Below are positions 13,096 to 24,363 of a stretch of DNA of 64,000 nucleotides, piece after piece. The stretch is from positions 6,361,501-6,425,500 of the forward strand of contig NC_080568.1 of the NCBI RefSeq assembly GCF_030253575.1, written 5' to 3'. Below the pieces are notes generated by a model that was not told where the DNA came from, made no database searches, and was given only the letters and a program-made list of their open reading frames with translations. Position numbers and translations under genes: made by a program. Every line of letters starts with the position of its first letter. Position 1 is the first letter of the stretch. The DNA comes from Rhododendron vialii (taxonomy: Eukaryota; Streptophyta; Magnoliopsida; Ericales; Ericaceae).

Positions 13096-16000
13096 ATGCC
13101 TTTCGGATTGGTCTCCGCGTGGAACAAGCGCAGGAGGAGCAAATCCGAGGATCTTGGCGACCCCTGTAAGTTTCTGATTCTACTTGTTTTTGTTTTCTGT
13201 TTGTATTCTTGCCGACAGCTTTGTTTTGACTGGATATGAGCATCTGATGGAAACTATATCTTTAAAGGGGCCGGCTACATATCCGTTGTTTGGTTATTAT
13301 TCTTACGGTTGGATTACATATCATGGGGCGTGTTATTATTAATCGCATCACTCTTAGTCCAATAGGATTTTACGTATTCTATGGTATTACGTATCCATTC
13401 ACTATTAGTCCTGTCAAAAAAACAACGATCCCTTAAGTCTCGGTCCCATGTGGAAACCAAGCAATTTTGGGTGATATGTTTAGAAGTTTTCACAGTTTCT
13501 AGTTTAAAGATCCCCTCAATTTAACATCCTACTTTTCTCAGGGAAATATAAACCTGCAGAGTATTGGCAACTCAAGGATCAAAACCCGCCTTCAAAAAGA
13601 CACCATGGATCATCAGTTTTTACGCTCAAGGAAATGGAGGAAGCGACAAACTCTTTCGCCGAGGGGAATTTGATTGGGAAAGGAGGATTTGGCCGCGTTT
13701 ACAAAGGCACTCTGCGGTCTGGAGAGGTATTCTTCAACTTATGTTTTCACCGCGGTTACCAAAACCAAAGCTTCCTGCAGAATTTGTGATCATGTGAATA
13801 CATTCTGTAGACTTGGGTTCGAGTTTCATCTCACAGCCCAAGTAATGTTGTATGCTGCAAAACTCCCCTGACAATCTAAGCTGGTTTGATTGCTGTTTTT
13901 GTAGGCAGTTTTGCTGAGCACTTTTAGAAACTGTTTTTGAAAATAAATTTGTTCATGGTTTTCATATCTTATTCGTTTTGTTGGCAGAATGGTTTTTCGG
14001 AATTCGGGAACATCGTTTTCTTTTACTGTTTCCAATGAAACAGGCTATTTTCCAGACATTTCTAGAAAACAAGTTTCGAAAACTGTCGGCTAAGCAAGTT
14101 TCTGAAATATCGTTATGCATAACTAATTCTGAAACAACCACCAAACATGGCAGTTACATGATCCTATGAGTCGTGTTCTTTCATTCAAAAGAAAGAAACT
14201 AACCAAAAAGTACCTGTAACTTATGTTCTTGTTTTGGGTACTAAAAGGTTGTTGCAATCAAGAAAATGGAGCTACCGCCATTTAAAGCAGCAGAAGGGGA
14301 GCGCGAGTTTCGGGTGGAAGTCGACATCTTGAGTAGATTGGACCATCCTAATCTGGTTTCCCTTATTGGGTATTGTGCTGATGGGAAGCACAGGTTTCTA
14401 GTTTATGAATACATGCACAGGGGAAACTTGCAAGATCATTTAAACGGTAGGTTACACGCTAAAACACCCGTTGTGCTTGTCGAATTCTCTCTTCTATTAT
14501 CTAATCATCCCTTAACTGAATTCTAGGAATTGGAGAAGTGAAGATGGAATGGCCTATGAGGCTCAGAGTGGCAATTGGAGCAGCAAAAGGACTTGCTTAT
14601 CTCCATTCAAGCTCTGCCGTTGGGATTCCTATTGTCCATAGAGACTTCAAATCCACCAACATCCTATTGAACACCAACTTTGAAGCCAAGGTAACTGACT
14701 CGAATCCACTTTTCATGACGGTATGGTCTATAGTTTCGTAGGTGGGAAATTCGTTAACGAGATTTTGTTTGCCAAGTCTTTATAATCTGGTTGTACAGAT
14801 ATCAGATTTTGGGCTCGCTAAGTTAATGCCAGAGGGACAGGAAACTTATATGACTGCTAGAGTTCTCGGTACTTTTGGCTATTTTGATCCTGAGTATACA
14901 GCGGTAAGTTTCTTAGTCTAATAAGCCTCAATCTCTCAGGATTCTTTGTAGTGGTGATTTGTTCTTCATTCTAAGTTCTAAATCCTAGTTTAGTAGGTCT
15001 GCAATTATACAAACTATTATGAACCAAATACAAGAATGGCTATGGAATGAACTTAAGCAAAGGACAGAAGAAACAGAAAGCTGAGTAGTGGTTCAGAACT
15101 ACCAAGAATTCGGGATCAAATGCACGGAATTCATCTCTTTTTCCCACCGATAGCTTAAACGCGTAGGATTCAACCATATATGTATAGTCCACTCAATGAA
15201 GGAACATCTGAAACCTCAGGAAGGTATGGATGCTGAAATGACAACAGTGGCTTTTTCTCCCGTACTCTATCAACTGCCGTCGTGCAAAAGTTCTTACTAT
15301 GTGAACAGTTGATGCTAATGCTATTTCTATCCATAGGCTTTCACTTGAAACTGTTACACAAAGCATTGTTACCTAACTTAAAAGGTAGTGATTTTGCCAC
15401 ACCCTTTTTTGATAATGCCACACCTTGCAAGTGTATTTTTTGGTGCAAAAATACACTTGCAAGGTGTGGCATTATCAAAAAATAGTGTGGCAAAATCATT
15501 TCCCAACTTAAATGATGTCGTGCACTTTACGATGAAAGATACTCTTTTCCCTAAGACGATGATGATCGTTAATAGAGCATTTCTTGAACTCGGATACTTA
15601 GATTCATGGACAGAGTTGGACAACTTCAGCCCGTAAATATGCCTAAACTGATTTACATACACTTCTTGACAACGTACACCCCGAGTTGGCTGCATTGTTT
15701 ATACAGAAGCGCAAAATCTTTGTTTTGGTGACATTGAGTTACTGTGAAGAATGGCACAAGGGATATTGAGCTTTGAATAGGACTCTTACTTTTGAAACAG
15801 ACAGGGAAACTCACCTTGCAAAGTGATGTGTATGCATTTGGAGTTGTTCTGCTTGAGCTTTTGACTGGACGGAGAGCTGTGGACCTGAACCAAGGACCCA
15901 GTGATCAAAACCTTGTATACCAAGTAGGTGCATTTTCCTCTCGGTATATATAGCATCTAAGTTATCTCTCCCTCGATCCCGTATTGTATCTCCATTATGA

Positions 16001-16521
16001 GAAAGTCATTATTTTTCGGACCAAAAGATGAAGTACGTTTGTGCATGTTGTCAACTTTCTTCCGCCAATATAAAGATCTCAATTAGTTCTTTAGATTGGT
16101 GCGGAAAAAAAAAACCGCAAAGAATTATGCACACAGAAGTGCTTTATTTGGTTATCCGAAAAACAGCACGATTTCAACAAAAAGATAAGGGACAAATATC
16201 AAAGGAGGGATGGTTACAAGCATCAAAACAGAAACTACTAAAGCATAATAACAAAAGGCGAATGGGTGTTTATTGTTTGATCAGGTAAGGAATATATTGA
16301 ACGACAGGAAGAAGCTGCGGAAGGTGATCGATCCGGAGATGAGCAGAAGTACGTACACGATGGAGTCCATAGCCATGGTCGCGAACTTGGCATCGCGGTG
16401 TGTCCGTGCTGAAAGTAGTGAGAGACCCTCAATGGAGGATTGTGTAAAAGAACTCCAACTCATTCTGTGTACAAATTCAAAAGGCTTGGGAATGGCCATG
16501 CATACACTCAGAATGGTGTAG
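13096..16521 (+). CDS. PBL28: PBL28-like receptor-like cytoplasmic kinase (Ser/Thr kinase)
   Basis: Seven coding exons join in frame: 13096-13165, 13542-13726, 14248-14446, 14527-14690, 14799-14903, 15801-15923, 16285-16521. The product has 360 residues. The N-terminus begins [17 protein letters not shown]. The kinase domain follows: glycine loop [11 protein letters not shown] at 69-79, ATP-binding Lys in VAIKK at about 90, catalytic HRDFKSTN with H189-R190-D191 (an RD kinase), DFG at 209-211, then the [11 protein letters not shown] activation segment. All catalytic residues are present, so it should be active. Wording, length and the absence of a signal peptide or membrane segment place it in receptor-like cytoplasmic kinase subfamily VII (PBS1-like), which relays signals from surface receptors; its substrate is unknown. 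There is no N-terminal MGC/MGN myristoylation site. The start is the first ATG of a frame conserved from the first residue. Intron 5 holds a foldback element. The last 46 bases lie in a tandem duplication. Confidence 0.93.
15381..15501. mobile_element. 121-bp foldback MITE in kinase intron 5
   Basis: An almost perfect hairpin: GATAATGCCACACCTTGCAA on the left pairs with TTGCAAGGTGTGGCATTATC on the right, and the outer arms GATTTTGCCACAC and GTGTGGCAAAATC also pair. The flanks CCTAACTTA (15372-15380) and CCCAACTTA (15502-15510) match at 8 of 9 bases, consistent with a 9-bp Mutator-type target duplication. It lies deep in an intron and away from splice sites. Confidence 0.65.
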
Positions 16522-16770
16522 AATTATTACCCCCGGTAAAATAAGACTGTTCTTTGTAGAAAAAATCAAAAATTGCTCAGAAGATTATGGGGTGGATGTC
16601 TATATGCTTAGCAGTGCAGTAATTTGTAAAAATTTGAGAAGGGACACAAATTTGGTAGATACAATAAAGAAGTTTGTGTAATCAATTTAAGGTGGTTTTT
16701 AAAATAGCTAAGAGAACCCAGAAAAAAAAGAGAAAAAATACGTATTCGGTATCAGGACGGAGTACATATT

Positions 16771-16850
16771 TCTTTCTTTCTTTTTTGACGAAGGAACTAC
16801 CCGACAGAGGGGGCCCTAATTGGACCCCACTGTAGAGCCCAAACCTCTGG
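16771..16850 (-). mobile_element. Truncated SINE copy inside duplication unit 1
   Basis: This stretch is absent from unit 2 of the tandem duplication. It resembles the 3' part of the SINE at 60044-60245 (shared words GGAAC, CCTAATTGGA/CATAATTGGA, ACTGT, CCCAAA, CTCTGG/CTCGG). The neighbouring words GAGTACATATT (before) and GAGTACACATATTT (after) look like a target-site duplication. A TTTCTTTCTTTC run marks its 3' tail side. Confidence 0.5.
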
Positions 16851-17223
16851 GAGTACACATATTTGTTGCTTTCACTTTAACACCATCATAAGCTTAAGAT
16901 ACAAATAATCATAGCAATATACCATATATACAACATGTCAGCATTGCTAGGGACAAGATATATATCCGTCGGACGCACCGTGCGCGTGAGTCTCATGAAT
17001 TCACAGTTGGACCCATGTGCTTTAGATGGCTTGAAACATATCTAGGTCCCGATTTGTGTCCGTATGTCTGTTTCCAAGCATTACTATGCAATTTAGAAAT
17101 ACTTCTTGTGCGTCCTAGTACTGCACATTCAAAAGGGCTTGGGAATGGCCATGCATACATTCAGAATGGTGTAAAATAAGACTGTTCTCTACAGAAAAAT
17201 ATCACAATTGCTCAGAAGATTAT

Positions 17224-17619
17224 CGAAAATCCTATGTGTACCGACCATTTTTGGACCGAAACCGTACCGACGGCCGCGCGCGGCCGTCTCCGGCCACCGG
17301 ACGGCCGATCCGAGCCGTCCAAAAATTTTAAAAAAAAAAACCGAGGGGCCCCACGCGGGAATTAACGTCATCCGATGTGTGTAGGGTGCTTGATCTAAAC
17401 ACCCTATTTTTCGTGTATATATGTATACACGAAAAATAGGGTGTTTAGATCAAGCACCCTACACACATCGGATGACGTTAATTCCCGCGTGGGGCCCCTC
17501 GGTTTTTTTTTTTAAAATTTTTGGACGGCTCGGATCGGCCGTCCGGTGGCCGGAGACGGCCGCGCGTGGCCGTCGGTACGGTTTCGGTCCAAAAATGGTC
17601 GGTACACCTAGCAGTACTC
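17224..17619. mobile_element. 396-bp near-palindromic MITE, Mutator-type
   Basis: Two arms of about 180 bases are almost identical inverted copies around a short centre (GTGTATATATGTATACAC near 17413-17430). The ends include TGTGTACCGACCATTTTTGG and CCAAAAATGGTCGGTACAC. The arms are GC-rich (ACGGCCGCGCG, GGGGCCCCACGCGGG) unlike their surroundings. GAAGATTAT flanks it on both sides (17215-17223 and 17620-17628) and occurs once at the matching place in unit 1 (16580-16588), proving insertion with a 9-bp target duplication. The 104- and 60-residue frames read through its arms are by-products of the palindrome. Confidence 0.88.
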
Positions 17620-18212
17620 GAAGATTATGGGGTGGAATGGATGTCTATAAGCTTAGTAGTGCAGTAATTTGTAAAAATTTGAAAAGGGACACAAATTTGT
17701 TAGATACAATAAAGAAGTTTGTGGAATCAATTTAAGGTGGTTTTAAAAATAGCTAAGAGAACCTAGAAAAAAATAAAGGGAAAAAAAAAAAAACGTAATC
17801 GGTATCGTTAGGGACTGAGTACAGAAGTTCACTTTAACACTAACATCAGCTTTTTTTTTTTGATCCGCGACACCATCATCAGCTTAAGATACAAATAATC
17901 ATAGCAATATACAACACATGTCAGCATTGTTGGGGCCAAGAGATATCCGTCAGACGCACCGTGCGCGTGAGTCCTATGAATTCATGCGAGTCCTATGAAT
18001 TCATTGTCAGACGACTCAGATCCATGTGCTTCAGACGGCTTGAAAACATATCTGGGTCTCGATTTTTATCCGTATATCTGTGTCCGAGCATATTACTATG
18101 CAATTTAGAAATACTTCTTGTGCGTCCTAGTACTGCACATGCGAAAAACAAATCTACTTAGTGAAAAACGGCTACTAGATTAGATGTCTAATATATAGTA
18201 AAATAATTCCTC

Positions 18213-18436
18213 TGTCTTAATTTGTTGGTCAAATTTGGGGAATCCAACTTATTAAGGAGCATAATCCTTACACTTGAAAAACTTTAACTTTCCACAAATG
18301 CCCTTCAAATCAAATTGCACTTGTCTCTTCAAAATCAACAAAAGAGGGTAAAATTGTATTTTCCTAGGGCTTTTCAAGGACAAACAATTTCGGACAATGA
18401 AAAGTCAAAAAATGGATGAACAAAATAGGATGGAGG
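18213..18436. mobile_element. Degraded Stowaway-like MITE
   Basis: Left CCTCTGTCTTAATTTGTTGG and right ATGAACAAAATAGGATGGAGG are recognisable inverted ends of the CTCCCTCCGTCCCA type, seen intact at 51620-51881. The right side is followed by TA, while the left TA is blurred. The interior shares CTTTAACTTTCC and TTTGTCTCTTCAAAATC-like words with AT-rich Stowaway relatives. Confidence 0.45.
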
Positions 18437-18524
18437 TACGTAGTACTACTCAGGTGACCACTTTTAGATGCATTATATTTTTGTCTTAGATGGAGGTACG
18501 TAGTACTACTCGGGTGGCCACCTT
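18429..18524 (+). repeat. Short direct duplication
   Basis: GATGGAGGTACGTAGTACTACTC occurs at about 18430 and again at about 18490, each followed by a GGTGRCCAC word. Spacing is about 60 bases. The first copy includes the right end of the Stowaway-like element, so the duplication came after that insertion. Confidence 0.7.
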
Positions 18525-20663
18525 CCAATTCTAGGGATGTTCTGCTCGTAAACCTTGGGCTTCCTGACCCCAATATAGCCAATTATTCGGAGACAAAACT
18601 AAAATGAAACTGCTCTCAATCAAAAGAACAATATTAGCTAGTTGGTGAGGTAACCAAAGCAATAATAAGTAGTTGGTTCGACAGGATGATCAGTCACACT
18701 GGGATTGACTGAGACACAACCCAGACTCCTATATATTATTATTAATTATATGAATTGAGAAGTTTAAAGTAGCTTATTGGAAACATTCATGTTCTAAATT
18801 TATTTATTTTTTTACAGAAGTGCTTTGATGTTGGTAAAACTGAAGCTTTTGAATGTTTATTTTATTCCAATATCTGGAGTCGCCATTGTGGATATGCCCA
18901 GTTTGACTGTAATTGTCTTACTTCCGTTCAGTGAAAACTATTTACCCCTCAAAGAAGAAAAGGACTATCATCAGAAATATCATCAGATTTCTTGTTCAAG
19001 AGACCCTAAACTTTAAATGCATGGCAAGCAATTAAGGTCCCAAATACAATGACTGTTACCATACCAGTCCTGAAGTACCATTGCCTCTTAATTTGGACTC
19101 CCCACCCTACAGAGGGTGTAAAGAGATTCTGGTGGGAGAAAAAGACTGGCAACAGTATTGTAATAAAGCATTTGATGCCCAGTCAAAATCCGACTAAAAA
19201 GCTCTCACAGCTATCATTATTGTCATAGCCATTTGGCCCATTTCCAAAAGACTAGCAATAACTAGCTAGAGCCCAAGGTTTTAGATGATCACTATGTAGC
19301 CTGCAGGTGTTTCTTCACAAATAAGCTTTAGATAAAGTTGCTTTGGATGCCCGCCAGCTCATAAAATGATACCAATGGTCCCCTCCTTGTGGTAAAAGAT
19401 GAGATATGAAGATTACTTGTGTGTTTTTCCTTATAACGGAGGGTCAAAGCTAGCTTAAGCTTGTCTCGATTAATCTCAAACATTTTTTTGTTGCCAGTGG
19501 GAGTCGAAACTGCAAGTTTGGATAGTAAACCCTCACTTCCTGTCATGATCCCACTCAACGATTCCTTGGAAATTTTTTTAGGAAGAAGATTGTGTCGATA
19601 AAGCGGAGAGAAGAAAAAATGTTTGCAGCAGAAGTCCTTTAAGCCACTAATAAGTGAAATGGTTATAAGTGGTGATATGCCAAAACATGGAAGTGGGTTA
19701 GAGATGTCCAATTTCTTATTACTGTTTTTTGGGGTATTCTCAGAAAAATGATAAACTATTTTGTGTCAACAAACTTTTCATAAATAAGAAATATGTTTTG
19801 AGGACGCCTGGAGCGGTTATTTCTCAAAAATGCTTCTCCCGAAAAATTTGTGTCTTCTTTTAAATGCAGAATTAGGAAGGAAAAAAAATTAGAGCTTTAG
19901 GTTATCTCCCAGAAAAAAGTCCAACCTACTTGCTACTCCCAATGTTAAAACTTATTAATTTCAACTTGTATGAAAAAATGTTTATTAAAAAAAACAATGG
20001 AAAGGAGAGTAACATGCCAAACAAATCAGAAAAGACATGGGTTGGTTACCTAACCAATGAATAACATTTACCAGGGATAACATGTCCAAGAGGGGTGAGA
20101 ATGAGTGGTCCAAAATTGCTAATGCTTTCAACATAATGTTATGCCTTTTCTAATCAGCTTTTCATGCCAGAGCACCATAAGCTTATCAACTAGTACTACA
20201 TTTGTTTTTCATAATCAGGCGTTCAACCCAATTTACATTAATTAATCATGAAAGATCAATCCAACTGTCCACTAATATGTGTATGTGTGTTTGGGGGGGA
20301 GCAAATTTTTGTATGGACTGAATGCAAATGAGTTGATAGCTCATGAGAGGTTTCGAAACTAAAATCTTAAAAGAAAGCTAATCTCAATCTCAATCTTGAC
20401 CATCAATCCTTTGAGTCGGTACTACATTTTTTTTTTCCCATTCTTACCAGTACATTTGAAATAGTAAGGAAGCACAGCTTAAGAATCTCACGGTTATGAC
20501 TTATGATGGTTTCTCCCAGAGGAAGGATGTCAATATAGGGATTGGTTGCCAAAATTAGTCGATGTGCACTTAAGATGACCCATACATGACCTTAGTTATC
20601 AAGAATATATTAACGGAAGTACTATATGAGAGTGTATGTAAGATTAAGAGATATAGACACAGA

Positions 20664-20791
20664 TGTCTGAACAAAGAATCTTAGCTTGGTTATGTAAGTG
20701 CACGTGAAATTCATACTCATCGAACAATGTCTGAACAAAGAATCTTAGCTTGGTTATGTAAGTGCACGTGAAATTCATACTCATCGAACAA
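20664..20791 (+). repeat. Perfect 64-bp tandem duplication
   Basis: Two adjacent copies (20664-20727 and 20728-20791) show no mismatch by eye. Each starts TGTCTGAACAAAGAATC and contains TGCACGTGAAATTC, so the palindromic core CACGTG is doubled. It lies about 560 bases beyond the 3' end of the TBL gene. The 75-residue minus-strand frame that spans it simply reflects the repeat. Confidence 0.9.
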
Positions 20792-21034
20792 CTCCGAATA
20801 TAGACATGTATGGAACCAAATGAAGAGAGAACAAAAATTGAAGGCAAACACCTTGCCATGAATGCGGCCAAGCTTCATATTTTCTGGACACTCAGAGAAA
20901 CAAAAGGACTGCCAGCCAATCTACCTTAATATGCCAAGTCCTGAAGCATTAATTTCACCTCTACATCCCATGTAGACCCATTCCATGAACAATTTGGCAC
21001 ATCTGTATTTGCTTTTCTCTCACATCTGTATTTG

Positions 21035-21036
<2 letters not shown>

Positions 21037-21070
<34 letters not shown>
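21037..21070. repeat. CT microsatellite
   Basis: An uninterrupted CT run of about 16 units, preceded by two direct copies of ACATCTGTATTTGCTT. It lies downstream of the TBL gene (which is on the minus strand). No function is evident. Confidence 0.85.
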
Positions 21071-21074
<4 letters not shown>

Positions 21075-21195
21075 CTGTTTTCTTCCCTCAACAATAGGAG
21101 ATTCCAACCAAGAAAAAAATCAGACCAACAATCAATATCCTCTTCTTAGGGCTATCTTCAAAAGCAATAAACACCACCCAATTGGAAGAAAACAA

Positions 21196-21335
21196 ATACC
21201 ATAATGGTTAAGGCCAGCTTATGTACGAGGCGTACTGTCTGGCTTCGAGTCTCACCGCTACTATCGGTTGCAATTTTTACCTCTCCGATCCCGCTGTTAC
21301 TAATCTCAATAAATCAAAAAATATTTTAGATTGGG
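21196..21335 (+). mobile_element. tRNA-derived SINE
   Basis: Contains a pol III-like A box (TACCATAATGGTTAAGGCC) and, about 35 bases on, a B box (GGCTTCGAGTCTCACC), the layout of a tRNA-derived SINE head. It ends in an A-rich stretch (AATAAATCAAAAAATA) just before the stop codon side of the convergent TBL gene. It is not a functional tRNA: no acceptor stem or anticodon arm closes. It probably contributes to the TBL 3' UTR. Confidence 0.5.
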
Positions 21336-21352
21336 TTTTCCAAAACAAAATC

Positions 21353-23791
21353 TCATCCTTCACTCTTGAACTTTCCTGCCCATCTCATCATCACATCTAA
21401 CAATATCTCATTCCACACATCTATAGGCCCTGGCAAGCACCAATGCACACAATCATTTTGCACCCTCTCTCCAATCCCATTGGCGAAAGGATTAGCGTAC
21501 AAGTATGGTCCAGGGTGCCCATCTGGCCTCATCAATGCCAATTTCGTCACGTCCAAGGCCTCTAATCGTAATTTCGCACGTTTCTTGTTCTTTTCGTCGG
21601 CGACTTTCGCTTTCACTTCTTTTAACTCGGCCTTTCTCATCTCCGCATCCATCCCTTCGAGTTGCTTTTCGCCCTCCTTGTAAGGCTCGGTTCGGGGACA
21701 AGCACCGAGCTTGTCCCACTCTCCTTCAAAATGGTGGGGCGAAAAAGTCGTCACAATTACGTCAATGCCCTTCCCCCCTCCTCGCCTCTCGATTATGGTA
21801 TTGAGGGTGGTTTTAAATGCCTTCCCAAACACATCGTAAAATCCGACCTCGGTGTAATTTTGGCCGACGCAGAAATGGCAGCCTAGCACCTCATTGCCGT
21901 ACAAATACACGGCCGAATGCAGAAACCAGTGCCCCACCGACAGAACAACCACGTCTATCTGATCCAAATCCGACGCCCATCGTTCGTCGATGGACTCCAA
22001 GTGGAGAGTATTATAATTCTTTTCCTCCGTCTTTTCAACACCCTTAACGAGAAACGGCGACCAGTAAATCGATACACTGGCATTGTGAGAAGGGAAATGC
22101 CACCGGCGAAACTTATCGTCTTCTCCGGTACTATAAACCAACTCAGGCGAATAGGCAGAGGATACCATGCAAAGCAGAGACTCCAGTTGGTTTCTAGCCA
22201 TTGAATCGCCCACAAAGGCCAAGTGCTTGTTTTTGAGTAATTTGAGGAAAATTTGGGGGTCAAACCTGGGAATACTGCATTGATTGGGGCTCCACCTCCA
22301 ATAGAGGTAACCTGAATCAGGGCGTCCATGGCTCATGCAATTTCTCCCTTCCTTGATTGTGCCACAGCTTGTGTCGTTGTACAGTGGGCCCAATTTGTCT
22401 GGGACCCACTTGCCATTGGAGTAATCGCAGGGGATTTCAGCATTTCCCCTTTCCCCTTCTGGGAAAAGAAAAAAAAAAGAAAAGAAAAAACACCCATCAA
22501 AGATTTTGTCGTGTTATCTTATGTCTCCACAAAAAAGAACGTTAATTTTAGGGAAACCAAAAAAATAGAAAGAAAGAAAGAGAAAAACAGCAACTCAGGG
22601 AGTGTTTGACAATCAATTGTATTTTTGAAGTTACTAATTCTGAATTGTAGATTATATAGATTGTGAATCGTAATCTGAATCGGTGACAATGTTGAATCAT
22701 GAGTGGATTCTGCAGAAGAATTTTGTGTTAAAAATATAATGAGAATCCAGGAATATCATCCAGAGATGATTTTTGAATTCTGCAATCCAGTTCATTTTTA
22801 ATAACGTTACAGTTTGGGAAAAAATATTTTGACAGATTTTTAGATTCATTTAGAATGATTTTCAAAAAAATTTAGATAACTGATTTTTAAAATCTAAAGA
22901 TTCCAAGAACAAGAAAAAGGAAAGATATTTTCAAAATTCTGAAGCTGGGTTTGGGTAGTTTTTGAAATTTTGCAACACAGATTTTCAAAAAAAAAGAATG
23001 AAATTCTCATAATCTTTACAACAAACATGTTTAGTAACTTCTATTAAAATCCAGAATCTAAAATCTGAAATATGTATCCATAGTTATCACAAACACGTTC
23101 TATAAAGTAGTAATATAGTATGCGTTTAGCTCCCAAATACTTAAAAAATGAAAAAAATTCAGACTCAAAATGAAAAAAAAAAATCCAGCTAACATGCCCT
23201 CAAAAGAACATTAAAAATAAATTCGTGCGGCTCCGCTTAAGTGAGAGATAACCTCACTATTTCTCCATTTATCTGCCCAGTACTAGTACCAAAAAGTGCA
23301 TGTACCCATGTTCCTGGGTATTTCAGCCGGAGGATTGCCAAAAAATAAAATTCTTCATGGATGAAATGAAAATACTTTTCTGCAATCTTTCGGCTGAAAA
23401 TACACGGCAACGGAGGCACAGAAGGTTTTCGGTACAGAAGAATCGATCTCATCTATCTGGTCAAGTGGGTCGGAAAGAGGTTCCATACAAAACCCGGATT
23501 GAAATATCAGGAAACCCACAAAAAGTAGATACATACACAGACAGACAATCAGACACAAATGTCAAAATGTATACCTGTTGAAGGAGAAGAATCGGAGGAG
23601 GTGGTGGAGGTTAGAATGGGGGTATTTCGGGGAATCTGAACGGTTGAGGAGAGAGAGACGGGAACGGGGTAGAAATACAACCGGACGAGGGCAATGGGGA
23701 GGAGAGCGTAGAGAAGGTAGGGCAAGAGTTTCTTAGTGAGAGAAGTGTAATAAGGAGGTTCTTTGAATGGGTTTGTTGTTGATGAACCCAT
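21353..23791 (-). CDS. Trichome birefringence-like (TBL) polysaccharide O-acetyltransferase
   Basis: Two exons on the minus strand, 23791-23575 and 22458-21353, join across an 1116-bp intron to give 440 residues. The junction splits a Glu codon (acag|GTATAC donor, TTTCCCAG|aa acceptor). The order is: a short cytosolic tail, one membrane anchor (about residues 22-45, LLPYLLYALLPIALV), a Ser/Thr-rich stem, then the TBL domain from CDYSNGKW (83-90) with GRPDSGYLYWRW. GDS lies at about 156-158 in FVGDSMARNQ and the DxxH motif at about 408-411 in DCVHWCLPGP; together they supply the Ser, Asp and His of the esterase-like site. It is a type II Golgi enzyme that adds acetyl groups to cell-wall polysaccharide. 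The wording fits the TBL19-TBL26 side of the family, which includes the mannan O-acetyltransferases TBL23-26; the exact member and substrate are not settled. An in-frame upstream ATG at 23899 would add 36 basic residues; I prefer MGSSTTNPF, just before the anchor. Confidence 0.9.
22600..23102. mobile_element. Possible hAT-type element in the TBL intron
   Basis: AT-rich stretch between GGAGTGTTTGACAATCA and TATCACAAACACGTTC, which are loosely inverted. The interior is rich in repeated AATCTGAAT, AAAATCTAAA and GATTTTTAAA words. The GTGTTTGRYAA start is typical of some plant hAT-like MITEs. No clear 8-bp target duplication was found, so the class is uncertain. Confidence 0.35.
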
Positions 23792-23903
23792 TTTTCTCTC
23801 AGATCCTCTTCTTTCTTCTTTCCTCTGCTGCTTTTGCTCCTCCTCTGTTTTCCTTTTGTTGTGGATCAGCTTCAGAATGGAGGAGTGCCTTGGTGGCATT
23901 TGG

Positions 23904-23923
23904 GGGAGAGAGAGAGAGAGAGA
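23904..23923. repeat. GA microsatellite upstream of the TBL start
   Basis: A GA run (CT on the coding strand) about 115 bases upstream of the chosen TBL start codon, probably in the 5' UTR or core promoter. Such CT tracts are common in plant leaders. No other promoter motif is clear. Confidence 0.6.
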
Positions 23924-24363
23924 ATTGTTGGGGTGATCGAGTCAAATACACACCGAGGATCCCATTATCTATGTGGTTGGCCAACCAACTTTTTGGTAGC
24001 CAATTGGTGTTTGGGGGATGGTTTGTTTTTCGACGGTCAAGTTGTCCGGATCAGTTTATGCGTACTTTAATTAAAATTAATTAATTTATGCACTATAACT
24101 TTTTGGTTCTATCATTATTCAAAAAAAATTTGCATTTGTTAATTTTAAGCTAAACTTTTATGTGATATGGGTTAGTTTTTGGACTTTTTCTTAGATATTT
24201 TTCAAAATACTCAAAATAGTTGTGTAAAAGTCATACTTTTTATTTTTCCGATTTTTTTTTGTTGAGACAAACCCATATCATATAAAAGTTTGGTGTAAAA
24301 CTAACAAACACAAAAAAAAAATTGAATAAGTACAAAACTAAAAAATTATACTGCATAAATTAA

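Larger units (their letters stand above)
16476..18139 (+). repeat. Partial tandem duplication of the kinase 3' end and downstream DNA
   Basis: Unit 1 (16476-17127) starts inside the last coding exon at TTCAAAAGGCTTGGGAATGG and ends ...CGTCCTAGTACTGCACA. Unit 2 (17128-18139) starts TTCAAAAGGGCTTGGGAATG directly after it and ends with the same word. Both share the exon tail, the 3' UTR and about 300 bases beyond. They differ by point changes, an 18-base indel next to the stop codon, a truncated SINE found only in unit 1, and a 396-bp MITE found only in unit 2. Unit 2 keeps only the last roughly 15 codons of the kinase and cannot be functional. Confidence 0.9.

Noticed and set aside
17189..17735. 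Two near-identical proteins encoded on opposite strands
   Set aside because: They are the two arms of the palindromic MITE read in the same frame, not a gene pair.
19328..19711. 127-codon frame on the minus strand
   Set aside because: No domain or homologue recognised, no plausible splice partners, and no sign of codon bias.
21366..22329. Several 75-124 codon frames antisense to or out of frame with the TBL exon
   Set aside because: They are shadows of a GC-richer coding exon; only the 346-codon minus-strand frame carries the TBL motifs.
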